From Microvirga aerilata (GTDB lineage: Bacteria > Pseudomonadota > Alphaproteobacteria > Rhizobiales > Beijerinckiaceae): a stretch of DNA of 64,000 bases. Below, one piece after another: positions 1 to 9,563 of the stretch. The translations under genes and the position numbers were made by a program. Every line of letters starts with the position of its first letter. Position 1 is the first letter of the stretch. The stretch lies in contig NZ_JAEQMY010000013.1 of NCBI RefSeq assembly GCF_016743775.1, forward strand, positions 62,001 through 126,000, read 5' to 3'. The notes under the pieces were generated by a model. It had not been told where the DNA came from, searched no databases, and saw only the letters and a list, made by a program, of their open reading frames with translations.

Positions 1-573
1 TTCGGTCTTGCCCTGTCGACCGGACCGCTCTTTGCGGTCGTCTCGCGCTTGGTGCACCAGAAGGGGGTCGATCTCGCAATCTCGGCTGCGGAGACCATCG
101 TATCCCAGGGCGGACAGATTGCCGTCATCGGACAGGGGGAGCCGCGGTTCGAGGCCGAGTTGCAGTCACTGGCACAGCGCCATCCTGGATCCGTGGGCGT
201 GAAGATCGGCTACGACGAAGGAGATGCTCGCCGCATGTATGCAGGCAGTGATTTTCTGCTCATGCCCTCGCGCTTCGAGCCCTGCGGTCTCAGCCAGATG
301 TACGCGCAAAGGTTCGGCTCCCTGCCGATTGCTCACAAGACAGGCGGCCTTGCCGATACGATCGAGGATGGCGTCAACGGCTTCCTCTTCGGTGAGCCGT
401 CGCTGAACCGCTTCATGGATGCCATCAGAAGAGGACTGGATACGTTCCGTTCCAGTTCCCGGCTGACGACCATGCGACGCGCTGCGATGAACAGACCTCA
501 TGGGTGGGACAGGTCCGCTTCCCGATACCAGGAAGTGTACGATCGGGCCCGGCAGGCGGCCGCTGCTGCATAA
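1..573 (+). CDS. glgA: Glycogen synthase, C-terminal part (partial at window start)
   Basis: The frame is open from base 1 to the TAA at 571-573, giving about 190 residues of the C-terminal GT-B domain of an ADP-glucose glycogen synthase; the N-terminal part lies upstream of the window. Visible family motifs are VSRLVHQKG (the usual 'RLxxQKG' of GlgA), the GxGEPRFE segment, and the nucleotide-sugar loop around 'MPSRFEPCGLSQMYAQRFG', followed by 'HKTGGLADTIEDGVNGFLF'. These are diagnostic of GlgA (GT5). It would elongate alpha-1,4-glucan from ADP-glucose in the cytoplasm. It is followed by a strong hairpin, so it ends its transcription unit. Confidence 0.93.
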   Translation, partial: FGLALSTGPLFAVVSRLVHQKGVDLAISAAETIVSQGGQIAVIGQGEPRFEAELQSLAQRHPGSVGVKIGYDEGDARRMYAGSDFLLMPSRFEPCGLSQMYAQRFGSLPIAHKTGGLADTIEDGVNGFLFGEPSLNRFMDAIRRGLDTFRSSSRLTTMRRAAMNRPHGWDRSASRYQEVYDRARQAAAAA

Positions 574-602
574 GGGTACATCCGACAACTGCTAACGATA
601 TC

Positions 603-631
603 AAAAGGGCTGAACCGGGTTCAGCCCTTTT
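603..631 (+). terminator. Intrinsic terminator after glgA
   Basis: A perfect inverted repeat (AAAAGGGCTGAAC ... GTTCAGCCCTTTT) lies 30 bp after the glgA stop. The A-rich left arm and T-rich right arm would make it function in either direction, but only glgA reads into it. Confidence 0.85.
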
Positions 632-683
632 GCTTTGGCATGTTCGGCCGCACCGATAGAGTGTTGCGGCCTTATTCTTGAGC

Positions 684-706
684 CGGTGCCGCTTTTTGAG
701 GCACCG
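684..706. promoter_or_regulatory. Inverted repeat upstream of the sigma-54 promoter
   Basis: CGGTGCC (684-690) and GGCACCG (700-706) form a perfect 7-bp inverted repeat with a 9-bp spacer, centred about 85 bp upstream of the -24 element of the urt promoter. Position fits an enhancer for a sigma-54 activator. The arms are GGTGC..GCACC, the opposite order to the enteric NtrC consensus (GCACC..GGTGC), so assignment to NtrC is uncertain. Confidence 0.35.
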
Positions 707-778
707 CAGCTATGATCCTGTTCGTTCATCCGCATCCACGACTGCATGGAGGATCTGAATTCAGTCCAAGAGCATCGC

Positions 779-793
779 TGGCACGGTTCTTGC
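779..793 (+). promoter_or_regulatory. Sigma-54 (RpoN) -24/-12 promoter of the urt-ure operon
   Basis: The sequence TGGCACG-N4-TTGC matches the RpoN consensus exactly, with GG at 780-781 and GC at 792-793 at the required spacing. Transcription would start near 805, leaving a leader of about 40 bases that holds the Shine-Dalgarno GGGAGAGG before urtA at 844. It indicates that urea uptake and urease are induced under nitrogen limitation. Confidence 0.82.
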
Positions 794-843
794 CTAATGA
801 CCCGACGTTGCACCTGTAACAGGGCAGCCAAGGGAGAGGACCT

Positions 844-2133
844 ATGTCGATGTTGAAGATGACCCGCAGAAACCTGATGGCGCTGGCATCCGCCGCGCTG
901 GTTTCAGGCGCGATGGCTGGATCCGCGCAGGCTCAGGAAACGATCAAGGTTGGCGTTCTGCACTCTCTGTCCGGCACCATGGCGATCAGCGAGACCACGC
1001 TGAAGGATGTCATGCTGATGCTCATCGACGAGCAGAACAAGAAGGGCGGCTTGCTCGGCAAGAAGCTCGAGGCGGTTGTCGTCGATCCGGCTTCCAATTG
1101 GCCCCTTTTTGCCGAGAAGGCACGCGAGCTGATCGGTCAGCACAAGGTCTCCGCCGTGTTCGGCGCCTGGACCTCCGTGTCGCGCAAGTCCGTCCTGCCG
1201 GTGTTCAAGGAACTCAACAGCATCCTGTTCTACCCTGTGCAATATGAAGGCGAGGAAAGCGAGCGGAACGTGTTCTACACCGGCGCAGCGCCGAACCAGC
1301 AGGCTATTCCGGCTGTCGACTACCTCGCCAAGGAGGAGAAGGTCGAGCGGTGGGTGCTTGCCGGCACCGACTATGTCTATCCGCGCACGACCAACAAGAT
1401 TCTTGAGGCTTATCTGAAGTCCCAGGGCGTGAAGTCCGAAGACATCCTGATCAACTACACGCCGTTCGGCCATGCCGATTGGCAGACCATTGTTGCCGAC
1501 ATCAAGAAGTTCGGCTCCGCCGGCAAGAAAACGGCTGTCGTTTCCACCATCAATGGCGACGCGAACGTCCCCTTTTACAAGGAGCTCGCCAACCAGGGCG
1601 TGAAGGCGACGGAGATCCCGGTGGTGGCCTTCTCCGTGGGCGAGGAAGAACTCGCCGGCATCGACACGAAGCCTCTCGTCGGCCATCTGGCCGCTTGGAA
1701 CTACTTCCAGTCCGTCGAGACGCCTGACAACAAGGCCTTCATCGCCAAGTGGAAGGCCTTCACCAAGAACGAGAAGCGCGTCACCAACGATCCTATGGAA
1801 GCCCACGTCATCGGCTTCAACATGTGGGTGAAGGCGGTCGAGAAGGCCGGCACCACGGATCCCGACCAGGTGATCGACTTCATCGTCGGCATCGAGGTTC
1901 CGAACCTGACGGGCGGCGTTTCCAAGATGCTCCCCAATCACCACATCACGAAACCTGTTCTCATCGGCGAGATCAAGGAAGACGGTCAGTTCGATACGGT
2001 CTGGCAGACGGACGGTCTCGTTTCCGGTGAGGCCTGGTCCAAGTACCTCGAAGGCTCGAAGGACCTGATTGCCGACTGGAAGGACCTCAAGTGCGGCAAC
2101 TACAACACCGTCACGAAGAAGTGCGGCGCGTGA
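844..2133 (+). CDS. urtA: Urea ABC transporter, substrate-binding protein UrtA
   Basis: Periplasmic type I binding protein of the high-affinity urea importer UrtABCDE, 429 residues. The N-terminus has a twin-arginine-like signal (TRRNLMALAS followed by an Ala-rich stretch ending AQA), so export may be by Tat. The mature part begins ETIKVGVLHSLSGTMAISET, the classic start of urea/amide-binding Liv-type proteins. It is preceded by GGGAGAGG at good spacing and is the first gene after a sigma-54 promoter. A hairpin separates it from urtB, which would allow higher expression of the binding protein than of the permease. Confidence 0.95.
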   Translation: MSMLKMTRRNLMALASAALVSGAMAGSAQAQETIKVGVLHSLSGTMAISETTLKDVMLMLIDEQNKKGGLLGKKLEAVVVDPASNWPLFAEKARELIGQHKVSAVFGAWTSVSRKSVLPVFKELNSILFYPVQYEGEESERNVFYTGAAPNQQAIPAVDYLAKEEKVERWVLAGTDYVYPRTTNKILEAYLKSQGVKSEDILINYTPFGHADWQTIVADIKKFGSAGKKTAVVSTINGDANVPFYKELANQGVKATEIPVVAFSVGEEELAGIDTKPLVGHLAAWNYFQSVETPDNKAFIAKWKAFTKNEKRVTNDPMEAHVIGFNMWVKAVEKAGTTDPDQVIDFIVGIEVPNLTGGVSKMLPNHHITKPVLIGEIKEDGQFDTVWQTDGLVSGEAWSKYLEGSKDLIADWKDLKCGNYNTVTKKCGA

Positions 2134-2148
2134 TCGTCTGAACCTGAA

Positions 2149-2172
2149 GAGGGCGGCCTTGCCGCCGCCCTC
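2149..2172 (+). terminator. Hairpin between urtA and urtB (attenuator or mRNA stabiliser)
   Basis: GAGGGCGGC (2149-2157) pairs perfectly with GCCGCCCTC (2164-2172) across a 6-base loop. No U-tract follows, so partial termination or protection of the urtA transcript from 3' decay is more likely than full termination. Confidence 0.55.
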
Positions 2173-2199
2173 GACATCCCTCTGTTCGAAGTTCATTTG

Positions 2200-3789
2200 A
2201 TGACCAGCTTGCGCAGCATCCTGCAGGCCTTTGTCCTGCTGATCGGCATGGCATCCGCCGCCATGGCGGGGCCTTATGAAGATGCGCTGCCGAAGTTTGC
2301 AGCCGACAGCTATGCCGATACCGAGGCGGCTGTCAGCGGCGTTGCGGGCAGCGGGCACCCTCTTGCGTTGAATGTCGTCGAGGCGCTGCGTGACGGACGC
2401 CTTCTTGTCGCGGCAGGCCGGGTCTATCTCCGCGACGTTTCCGGCCGGCTCATCGATGCCGCGACCGGCGGTGCGGTGGAGCCTGCCGCCGGCCTCAAGC
2501 CCGTCCGGGTCAACAACCGTGTCCGCCGCGCGATCGAGGCCGCCCTCGGCGGCATGACCCTTCTCAGCCCCGATGCGGGAGCGCGCCTCGAGGCGGCTCG
2601 TGCCGTGTTCCGCTCCCGTGATGCGGCGGCGCTGCCTGTTCTCGAGAAGGCTATCGCGCAGGAGAGCGCCGTCGCCGTGCGGGATGCCCTCGAGGGTGCA
2701 CGCGCGGCCATTCTCCTCAGCAGGCCCGATGCATCCTCATCGGAGAGGCTGGCGGCGATCGAGACCCTGCACATCCGTGGCGATCAGGACGCATTGGCCC
2801 TGCTGACCACGTTGCCGCCCGGCGCGCCTTCCGACATCGCGGAGGCGGCCAGCAAGGCTGCAGACGGCATACGTACACGTCTTGCTCTGTGGAACGCAGT
2901 CCAGAACGTCTGGTACGGCTTGTCTCTGGGCTCGGTTCTGCTGCTTGCCGCCATTGGACTTGCCATCACCTTTGGCACGATGGGCGTCATCAACATGGCT
3001 CATGGCGAGATGGTTATGATCGGCGCCTATACGACGTTCCTGGTGCAGGAACTCATCCGCACCCATGCTCCTGGCCTGTTCGGAGCCTCGCTCTTCATTG
3101 CCCTGCCGCTCGCCTTCCTGGTCGCAGGCGCAATCGGCATTCTCATCGAGCGCACGGTCATCCGCTTCCTGTATGGGCGGCCTCTCGAGACCTTGCTTGC
3201 GACCTGGGGTCTGTCCCTCATTCTACAGCAGGGTGTGCGCACGATCTTCGGCCCTACGAACCGCGAGGTGGGAACGCCCGGCTGGATGAGCGGCGCTTTG
3301 GACGTCGCGGGCTTGAGCCTCACCTATAACCGCATCACCATCGTCGTCTTCGCCTTTCTGGTCTTCTCTGCCCTGCTTGGCGTGCTGCGGTATACGTCCC
3401 TTGGCCTCTATGTCCGCGCCGTTACACAAAACCGGCGCATGGCAGGCTCCATGGGCATTCGCACCAGCCGCATCGATGCACTGGCCTTCGGACTTGGGTC
3501 TGGTGTCGCCGGCATCGCAGGCGTCGCCCTCTCGCAGATCGACAATGTCAGCCCCAATCTCGGGCAGGGCTACATCATCGACAGCTTCATGGTGGTCGTG
3601 TTCGGCGGCGTCGGAAACCTCTGGGGCACGCTGGTGGGCGCCATGACGCTTGGCATCGCCAACAAACTGCTTGAACCCTATGCAGGCGCCGTTCTGGGCA
3701 AGATCCTGCTCCTCGTAGCGATCATCCTGTTCATTCAAAGACGTCCGCGCGGGCTCTTCGCGCTGAAAGGAAGAGCGGTCGAAGCATGA
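2200..3789 (+). CDS. urtB: Urea ABC transporter permease UrtB
   Basis: Inner-membrane permease, 529 residues from the ATG at 2200 (a TTG lies directly before it). It has a signal-like N-terminal helix, a periplasmic N-terminal region up to about residue 230 that is Ala-rich and helical, and then the LivH-like membrane domain starting near VWYGLSLGSVLLLAAIGLAI with the permease signature 'GVINMAHGEM'. The long N-terminal domain is typical of UrtB and distinguishes it from LivH. It ends in an ATGA overlap with urtC, implying translational coupling. Confidence 0.94.
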   Translation: MTSLRSILQAFVLLIGMASAAMAGPYEDALPKFAADSYADTEAAVSGVAGSGHPLALNVVEALRDGRLLVAAGRVYLRDVSGRLIDAATGGAVEPAAGLKPVRVNNRVRRAIEAALGGMTLLSPDAGARLEAARAVFRSRDAAALPVLEKAIAQESAVAVRDALEGARAAILLSRPDASSSERLAAIETLHIRGDQDALALLTTLPPGAPSDIAEAASKAADGIRTRLALWNAVQNVWYGLSLGSVLLLAAIGLAITFGTMGVINMAHGEMVMIGAYTTFLVQELIRTHAPGLFGASLFIALPLAFLVAGAIGILIERTVIRFLYGRPLETLLATWGLSLILQQGVRTIFGPTNREVGTPGWMSGALDVAGLSLTYNRITIVVFAFLVFSALLGVLRYTSLGLYVRAVTQNRRMAGSMGIRTSRIDALAFGLGSGVAGIAGVALSQIDNVSPNLGQGYIIDSFMVVVFGGVGNLWGTLVGAMTLGIANKLLEPYAGAVLGKILLLVAIILFIQRRPRGLFALKGRAVEA

Positions 3790-4922
3790 CGAACCAACCT
3801 CTGCTTGACCGGCAAAGCATCGTCGTTCTGGCGCTGCTCGCCGCCGTGGCCATCCTGGTGCCCGCCTTGAACATTCTTGCTGCGCCGGGCTCGGTGCTCC
3901 ACGTGTCCGATCATCTGGTGCCATTGTTCGGCAAGTACATCTGCTTTGCCCTGTTGGCGCTGTCGGTGGACCTGATCTGGGGCTTCTGCGGCATCCTTTC
4001 TCTCGGTCACGGAGCCTTCTTTGCGTTGGGGGGCTATGCCATGGGCATGTACCTCATGCGTCAGATCGGGCCGCGCGGCGTTTATTCCGACCCGGTCCTT
4101 CCGGACTTCATGGTGTTCCTGAACTGGAAGGAGCTGCCCTGGTTTTGGCACGGCTTCGACTGGCTCCCCCTTGCGGCTCTCATGGTGCTGCTCGTGCCTG
4201 GTGCTTTGGCGTTCATCTTCGGCTGGTTTGCTTTCCGCTCCCGGGTCACCGGCGTCTATCTTTCCATCATCACACAAGCCATGACCTTCGCGCTGATGCT
4301 GGCCTTCTTTCGCAACGATATGGGCTTTGGCGGCAACAACGGACTTACCGATTTCAAGGACATCCTGGGCTTCCCCCTTCAGGCTGCATCGACCCGGATC
4401 GGTCTCTTCGTTCTCTCTGTCGCGGCGCTTGCAGGCGGATATCTGCTCTGCCGCTGGGTGGTGAGCTCAAAATTCGGCAAGGTGCTGGTGGCGGTGCGCG
4501 ATGCCGAGAGCCGCACCCGGTTTCTCGGCTACCGCGTCGAGCACTACAAGCTGGCCGTCTTCACCCTCTCGGCCATGCTCGCCGGCGTGGCGGGTGCGCT
4601 CTACGTGCCGCAAGTCGGCATCATCAACCCGAGCGAGTTCGCGCCTGCCAACTCCATCGAAGTGGTGATCTGGGTTGCCGTTGGCGGTCGTGGAACCTTG
4701 GCCGGCGCCATACTCGGGGCGCTGGTGGTCAACGCCGGCAAGACATGGTTCACAGGTGTTCTGCCCGAGTTCTGGCTCTTTGCACTGGGCGGTCTCTTCG
4801 TCTTCGTCACGCTTCTCATGCCTCGCGGCATCCTCGGGGCTGCCAAGGATATCTGGGAGCGTTCAGGCCGGCGGCTTCGGCCAGCCCGCGTGCCTGAAGC
4901 CACTGCACAGGCGGCGGAGTAA
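3786..4922 (+). CDS. urtC: Urea ABC transporter permease UrtC
   Basis: LivM-type inner-membrane permease of 378 residues, second channel subunit of the urea importer. Motifs include 'DLIWGFCGILSLGHGAFFALGGYAMG' (split hydrophobic signature GxLSLGHGAFF) and the 'AVRDAESRTRFLGY' loop that contacts the ATPases. Start ATG overlaps the urtB stop by four bases; urtD begins three bases after its stop. Confidence 0.94.
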   Translation: MTNQPLLDRQSIVVLALLAAVAILVPALNILAAPGSVLHVSDHLVPLFGKYICFALLALSVDLIWGFCGILSLGHGAFFALGGYAMGMYLMRQIGPRGVYSDPVLPDFMVFLNWKELPWFWHGFDWLPLAALMVLLVPGALAFIFGWFAFRSRVTGVYLSIITQAMTFALMLAFFRNDMGFGGNNGLTDFKDILGFPLQAASTRIGLFVLSVAALAGGYLLCRWVVSSKFGKVLVAVRDAESRTRFLGYRVEHYKLAVFTLSAMLAGVAGALYVPQVGIINPSEFAPANSIEVVIWVAVGGRGTLAGAILGALVVNAGKTWFTGVLPEFWLFALGGLFVFVTLLMPRGILGAAKDIWERSGRRLRPARVPEATAQAAE

Positions 4923-4925
4923 GCC

Positions 4926-5678
4926 ATGACAGCACCTGTAACCCCAGCGCTGCTCTACCTCGACAACGTCTCCGTTTCGTTCGATGGATTTCGGGCGTTG
5001 AACGCCCTGTCGCTTGCCATAGACCATGCCGAGATGCGCGCCATCATCGGCCCGAACGGAGCCGGCAAGACCACGATGATGGACGTGATCACCGGCAAGA
5101 CGCGCCCCAACGAAGGGATCGCCCTGTTCGAAGGCTCGCATGATCTGACCGCCCTCGATGAGGCCGCCATCGCCGAACTCGGCATCGGGCGAAAATTCCA
5201 GACGCCGACCGTATTCGAGATGCATTCCGTCGAGGACAACCTGCTCCTGGCCTTGAAGGAGAAGCGCTCCCCCTTCGCAACCCTGCTTTCGCGGCGCACG
5301 GCGCAGGAGCGGGAGAGGGTCGACGCTCTTCTGGAGCGGGTGCGCCTCACGAGTTCCCGGCACCGAAAGGCCGGGGAGCTGTCTCACGGGCAAAAGCAGT
5401 GGCTGGAGATCGGAATGCTCTTGGCCCAGCAGCCCAAGCTCCTGCTCATCGACGAGCCGGCGGCAGGCATGACGGACCAGGAAACAGCCGATACGGCAGA
5501 TCTTCTCCGGGATATCGCCAGAACGCAGTCGGTTGTTGTGGTGGAGCATGACATGACCTTCGTGCGCGATCTCGGCGTGAAAGTGACATGCCTTCATGAG
5601 GGCTCGGTGCTCGCCGAGGGTTCCCTCGATGCTGTCAGCGCCAACGAGCGCGTGGTTGAGGTCTATCTGGGGCGATGA
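4926..5678 (+). CDS. urtD: Urea ABC transporter ATPase UrtD
   Basis: LivG-type ABC ATPase, 250 residues, powering urea import. Walker A GPNGAGKT lies at residues 42-49, the signature is LSHGQKQWLEIG (SHGQ instead of SGGQ, as usual in UrtD), and Walker B is LLLIDEPAAGM followed by VVVVEHDM with the switch His. Its stop overlaps the urtE start (ATGA). Confidence 0.94.
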   Translation: MTAPVTPALLYLDNVSVSFDGFRALNALSLAIDHAEMRAIIGPNGAGKTTMMDVITGKTRPNEGIALFEGSHDLTALDEAAIAELGIGRKFQTPTVFEMHSVEDNLLLALKEKRSPFATLLSRRTAQERERVDALLERVRLTSSRHRKAGELSHGQKQWLEIGMLLAQQPKLLLIDEPAAGMTDQETADTADLLRDIARTQSVVVVEHDMTFVRDLGVKVTCLHEGSVLAEGSLDAVSANERVVEVYLGR

Positions 5679-6376
5679 CGATGCTTTCGGTCGAAAACCT
5701 GTCTCTACACTACGGCGCGGCTCAGGCCCTGCGAGGTGTCTCCGTGGCCGCATTGACAGGCGAGGTCACATGCGTGCTCGGGCGGAACGGGGTCGGCAAG
5801 ACATCTCTTCTGCGGGCAGTTGCGGGACACAGGCCGATCTCCGGCGGCAGCATCCTGTTCGACGGCCAGGATATCGCACGGTTGAAACCCTTCGAGCGAG
5901 CAGCGCTCGGGATCGCCTATGTGCCTCAGGGGCGAGAGATCTTCCCGCTCCTGACCGTCCGGGAAAATCTGGAGACCGGGTTTGCACCTTTGAGGCGCGG
6001 CGAGCGAAGAATACCGGACGAGGTGTTCGAGCTTTTTCCAGTTCTGAAGTCCATGCTGGGGCGGCGCGGTGGTGATCTGTCGGGCGGGCAGCAGCAGCAG
6101 CTTGCCATCGGACGCGCCCTCGTGACGCGCCCGCGTCTTCTCGTGCTCGACGAGCCCACCGAGGGCATTCAGCCATCCATCATCAAGGATATTGGCCGAG
6201 CCATCGCTTACTTGCGTGAACGCAAGAGCATGGCGATCCTTCTGGTCGAGCAGTATTTCGACTTTGCGCGCGAACTGGCCGACCGGTTCGTGGTGATGGA
6301 GCGCGGCGAAATCGTACAGCACGGCAACCGCTCGGCGCTTGAGGGGGACGATGTACGTCAACGCTTGGCCCTTTGA
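5675..6376 (+). CDS. urtE: Urea ABC transporter ATPase UrtE
   Basis: LivF-type ABC ATPase, 233 residues, partner of UrtD. It shows Walker A GRNGVGKT, signature LSGGQQQQLAIGRAL, Walker B LLVLDEPTEGI and VEQYFDFA in place of the usual H-loop, the form seen in UrtE. The 3' end overlaps the 5' end of ureD by 26 bases, which ties the urea importer and urease accessory genes into one transcript. Confidence 0.94.
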   Translation: MTMLSVENLSLHYGAAQALRGVSVAALTGEVTCVLGRNGVGKTSLLRAVAGHRPISGGSILFDGQDIARLKPFERAALGIAYVPQGREIFPLLTVRENLETGFAPLRRGERRIPDEVFELFPVLKSMLGRRGGDLSGGQQQQLAIGRALVTRPRLLVLDEPTEGIQPSIIKDIGRAIAYLRERKSMAILLVEQYFDFARELADRFVVMERGEIVQHGNRSALEGDDVRQRLAL

Positions 6377-7205
6377 AGGCGTCCCCGGATCTATCGTTCC
6401 AGAGCGCCAGCGCGCCATCGGCCGCGTTGCCTTCAGCGCAGCGGGGTTGAACGGTCGCACCCGCCCGATGCGGATCGAAGAGAGCGGATCCATGAGGATC
6501 AGGCTCCCGAAAGGCGAGGGGCGGGGGCTGGACGGGGTCCTCGTCAACACGGCCGGAGGCATTGCCTGCGGTGATCGCTTTTCTGTGGAGATCGAGGCTC
6601 AGGCGGGCGCCTCCGTGACGGTTACGACACCTGCCGCCGAGAAGGTCTACCGCTCGGACGGGCCCGTGGCGGAGCTCTCCGTCGGGCTGGTCTTGGGTGC
6701 TGGAGCGAGGCTCGATTGGCTGCCGCAGGAGACGATCCTGTTCGATAGGGCGCGGCTCGCGCGGCGGCTGGATGCGTCCATGCCCGGGGATGCGAGCCTG
6801 ACCCTGTTCGAGGCCGTTGTGTTCGGACGCGAGGCCCGAAGCGAGCATATCACGCATGGCCTGTTCGAGGATCGCTGGCGCATCAGGCGCGGGCAGCGTC
6901 TCGTCTATGCGGACACGTTGCGTCTCGATGGCCCGATCGCAGATCTGCTGCAGAAGCCAAGCGTCGGAAAGGGGGCTCGCGCCCTCGCGACGATGATCCA
7001 TGTAGCGCCGGATGCCGAAGCGCGTCTCGAACCTGTGCGCGCGCATCTGCCATCCGGCAACGGCTGCGATGCTGCTGCAAGTGCCTGGAACGGGCTTCTG
7101 GCCGTGCGCTTCTGTGCCGAGACGATCGGCGCCTTGCGCGCTGCTGCCCTCCCGTTCCTCCTCGCCTTTCGCGGCGAACCCCTGCCTCGTGTCTGGCTCA
7201 GCTAG
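6351..7205 (+). CDS. ureD: Urease accessory protein UreD
   Basis: Scaffold protein (284 residues) that binds apo-urease and, with UreF and UreG, forms the nickel-insertion complex in the cytoplasm. Family features include the N-terminal 'RAIGRVAFSAAGLNGRT' segment, 'LVNTAGGIACGDRFSVEIEA' and 'TTPAAEKVYRSDG', all characteristic of UreD. The ATG at 6351 gives the usual length; an upstream TTG at 6339 is possible. The gene starts inside the end of urtE. Confidence 0.93.
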   Translation: MYVNAWPFEGVPGSIVPERQRAIGRVAFSAAGLNGRTRPMRIEESGSMRIRLPKGEGRGLDGVLVNTAGGIACGDRFSVEIEAQAGASVTVTTPAAEKVYRSDGPVAELSVGLVLGAGARLDWLPQETILFDRARLARRLDASMPGDASLTLFEAVVFGREARSEHITHGLFEDRWRIRRGQRLVYADTLRLDGPIADLLQKPSVGKGARALATMIHVAPDAEARLEPVRAHLPSGNGCDAAASAWNGLLAVRFCAETIGALRAAALPFLLAFRGEPLPRVWLS

Positions 7206-7214
7206 GGTCGAACC

Positions 7215-7835
7215 ATGCAACTCACACCACGTGAAAAAGACAAGCTCCTGATCTCCATGGCAGCCATGGTGGCGCGCCGGCGCCTGGAGCGCGGCGTAAA
7301 GCTCAACCACCCGGAGGCCATTGCGCTGATTATCGACACCGTGGTAGAGGGCGCGCGCGACGGGCGCTCCGTTGCCGAGCTGATGGAGGCAGGTGCCCAT
7401 GTGATCGGCGCCGATCAGGTGATGGAAGGCGTGGCCGAGATGATCCATGACGTGCAGGTGGAGGCCACCTTTCCAGACGGGACCAAGCTCGTCACCGTTC
7501 ATCATCCGATCCGCGGCGCCGCATCCAAGGATGTGCCGGGCGAGGTCATCGCTCAGGAGGGCGAGATCCTCTTCAACGAGGGCGCCGAGCGCACGGTCGT
7601 AACTGTCGCCAACACGGGCGACAGGCCCATTCAGGTCGGCAGCCATTACCACTTCTTCGAAACCAACCCGGCCCTTTCGTTCGACCGCGGAAAGGCACGC
7701 GGCATGCGCCTCGACATCGCTCCCGGAACGGCCGTGCGCTTCGAGCCCGGCTCCACCCGCGAGGTTGTCCTGGTGCCGTTGTCGGGCAAGCGCCAGGTTT
7801 ACGGTTTCCGCCAAGGCGTGATGGGAGCGCTCTGA
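7215..7835 (+). CDS. ureAB: Urease gamma-beta fusion subunit UreAB
   Basis: Single 206-residue polypeptide joining the two small urease subunits. Residues 1-100 are gamma (starts [12 protein letters not shown], ends near [18 protein letters not shown]); from about 105 ([17 protein letters not shown]) to the end is beta ([18 protein letters not shown]). In most bacteria these are separate ureA and ureB genes; fusion is known in Helicobacter and in some alphaproteobacteria. It assembles with UreC to the (gamma-beta alpha)3 enzyme. The TGA overlaps the ATG of ureC. Confidence 0.94.
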   Translation: MQLTPREKDKLLISMAAMVARRRLERGVKLNHPEAIALIIDTVVEGARDGRSVAELMEAGAHVIGADQVMEGVAEMIHDVQVEATFPDGTKLVTVHHPIRGAASKDVPGEVIAQEGEILFNEGAERTVVTVANTGDRPIQVGSHYHFFETNPALSFDRGKARGMRLDIAPGTAVRFEPGSTREVVLVPLSGKRQVYGFRQGVMGAL

Positions 7836-9562
7836 TGTCGAATGGAAGAAAGCCTGCCTCTCTCCCGCGCGCCGGCTACGCGGACATGTTCGGCCCGACC
7901 AAGGGGGATCGGATTCGCCTGGCCGATACGTCCCTCGTGATCGAGGTGGAGCGGGACTTCACCACCTATGGCGAAGAGGTGAAGTTCGGCGGCGGCAAGG
8001 TCATCCGTGACGGCATGGGACAAAGCCAGGCGACCCGGGCCGAGGGCGCCGTCGATACGGTCATCACCAACGCGGTGATCCTAGACCACTGGGGAGTCGT
8101 GAAGGCCGATATCGGCATCAAGGGCGGGCTGATCGCAGGCATCGGCAAGGCCGGCAACCCGGACGTGCAGCCGAATGTGGATATCATCATCGGCCCCGGC
8201 ACGGAGATCGTCGCCGGTGAGGGCAAGATCATCACCGCCGGCGGCTTCGACTCCCACATCCACTTCATCTGCCCGCAGCAGATCGAAGAGGCGCTCATGT
8301 CCGGCATCACCACGATGCTCGGCGGCGGGACGGGACCGGCCACCGGAACCTTCGCCACCACCTGCACGCCCGGCCCATGGCACATCGCCCGCATGATCGA
8401 GGCGGCGGATGCCTTTCCCATGAATCTGGCCTTCACCGGCAAGGGCAATGCCTCGAAACCAGGGGCTCTGGAGGAGATGATCCAGGCAGGAGCCTGCGCG
8501 CTCAAGCTCCATGAGGACTGGGGCACGACCCCTGCCGCCATCGACTGCTGCCTATCGGTAGCCGATGCCTACGACGTGCAGGTGATGATCCACACCGACA
8601 CGCTGAACGAGTCCGGTTTCGTGGAAGACACGATCGCCGCCTTCAAGGGCCGCACGATCCACGCCTTCCACACGGAAGGCGCCGGGGGCGGGCATGCTCC
8701 CGACATCATCAAGGTGGCAGGGCTTCCCAACGTGCTGCCATCCTCCACCAATCCGACGCGGCCCTACACGGTGAACACCATCGACGAGCATCTCGACATG
8801 CTCATGGTGTGCCACCATCTTTCGCCGTCGATCCCTGAAGATCTTGCCTTCGCCGAGAGCCGCATCCGCAAGGAGACCATAGCGGCGGAGGATATCCTGC
8901 ACGATATCGGCGCGCTCTCGATGATGTCCTCCGACAGCCAGGCCATGGGCCGCGTGGGAGAGGTCATCATCCGCACCTGGCAGACGGCGCACAAGATGAA
9001 GGTTCAGCGCGGTTCGCTGCCTGGCGAGACGGGAAACAACGACAACTTCCGCGCGCGCCGCTATATAGCAAAATACACCATCAACCCGGCCATCGCCCAT
9101 GGAGTCTCGAAGCACATCGGTTCGGTGGAGGCCGGAAAGCTCGCCGATCTTGTCGTCTGGACGCCGGCTTTCTTTGGCGTGAAGCCGGATCTCGTCATCA
9201 AGGGCGGGGCTATCGCTGCGGCCCTGATGGGCGATCCGAACGCTTCGATCCCCACGCCTCAACCTGTGCACTACCGGCCGATGTTCGGCGCCTACGGGCG
9301 GGCGCTGGCCGCCACCTCGCTCACATTCGTGTCGAAGGTGGCCGCTGAGAATGGGCTTGCGGCGCAGCTGGGGGTTCAGAAGCAACTCGTCGCGGTCGAG
9401 AACGTGCGCGGCGGCATCGGCAAGAGGGACATGGTCTTGAACGACGCGACACCTTTCATCGAGGTCGATCCCGAAACCTATGACGTTCGCGCCGACGGCG
9501 AACTGCTGGTTTGCGAACCGGCGAGGATCCTTCCCATGGCTCAACGCTACTTCCTGTTCTAG
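7835..9562 (+). CDS. ureC: Urease alpha (catalytic) subunit UreC
   Basis: Catalytic subunit, 575 residues, hydrolysing urea to ammonia and carbamate. All nickel-centre and catalytic residues are present: His141 and His143 (SHIHF), Lys223 for carbamylation (ALKLHEDWG), His252 (MIHTDT), His278 (HAFHTEG), Cys325-His326 in the mobile flap (MVCHHLSP) and Asp366 (SSDSQAMGR). Length and spacing match other bacterial UreC, so the enzyme should be active once nickel is loaded. Confidence 0.97.
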   Translation: MSNGRKPASLPRAGYADMFGPTKGDRIRLADTSLVIEVERDFTTYGEEVKFGGGKVIRDGMGQSQATRAEGAVDTVITNAVILDHWGVVKADIGIKGGLIAGIGKAGNPDVQPNVDIIIGPGTEIVAGEGKIITAGGFDSHIHFICPQQIEEALMSGITTMLGGGTGPATGTFATTCTPGPWHIARMIEAADAFPMNLAFTGKGNASKPGALEEMIQAGACALKLHEDWGTTPAAIDCCLSVADAYDVQVMIHTDTLNESGFVEDTIAAFKGRTIHAFHTEGAGGGHAPDIIKVAGLPNVLPSSTNPTRPYTVNTIDEHLDMLMVCHHLSPSIPEDLAFAESRIRKETIAAEDILHDIGALSMMSSDSQAMGRVGEVIIRTWQTAHKMKVQRGSLPGETGNNDNFRARRYIAKYTINPAIAHGVSKHIGSVEAGKLADLVVWTPAFFGVKPDLVIKGGAIAAALMGDPNASIPTPQPVHYRPMFGAYGRALAATSLTFVSKVAAENGLAAQLGVQKQLVAVENVRGGIGKRDMVLNDATPFIEVDPETYDVRADGELLVCEPARILPMAQRYFLF

Positions 9563-9563
9563 C

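Noticed and set aside
4145-4160. A second TGGCAC element inside urtC as a sigma-54 promoter
   Set aside because: TGGCACGGCTTCGAC lacks the TTGC at -12 and lies in coding sequence.
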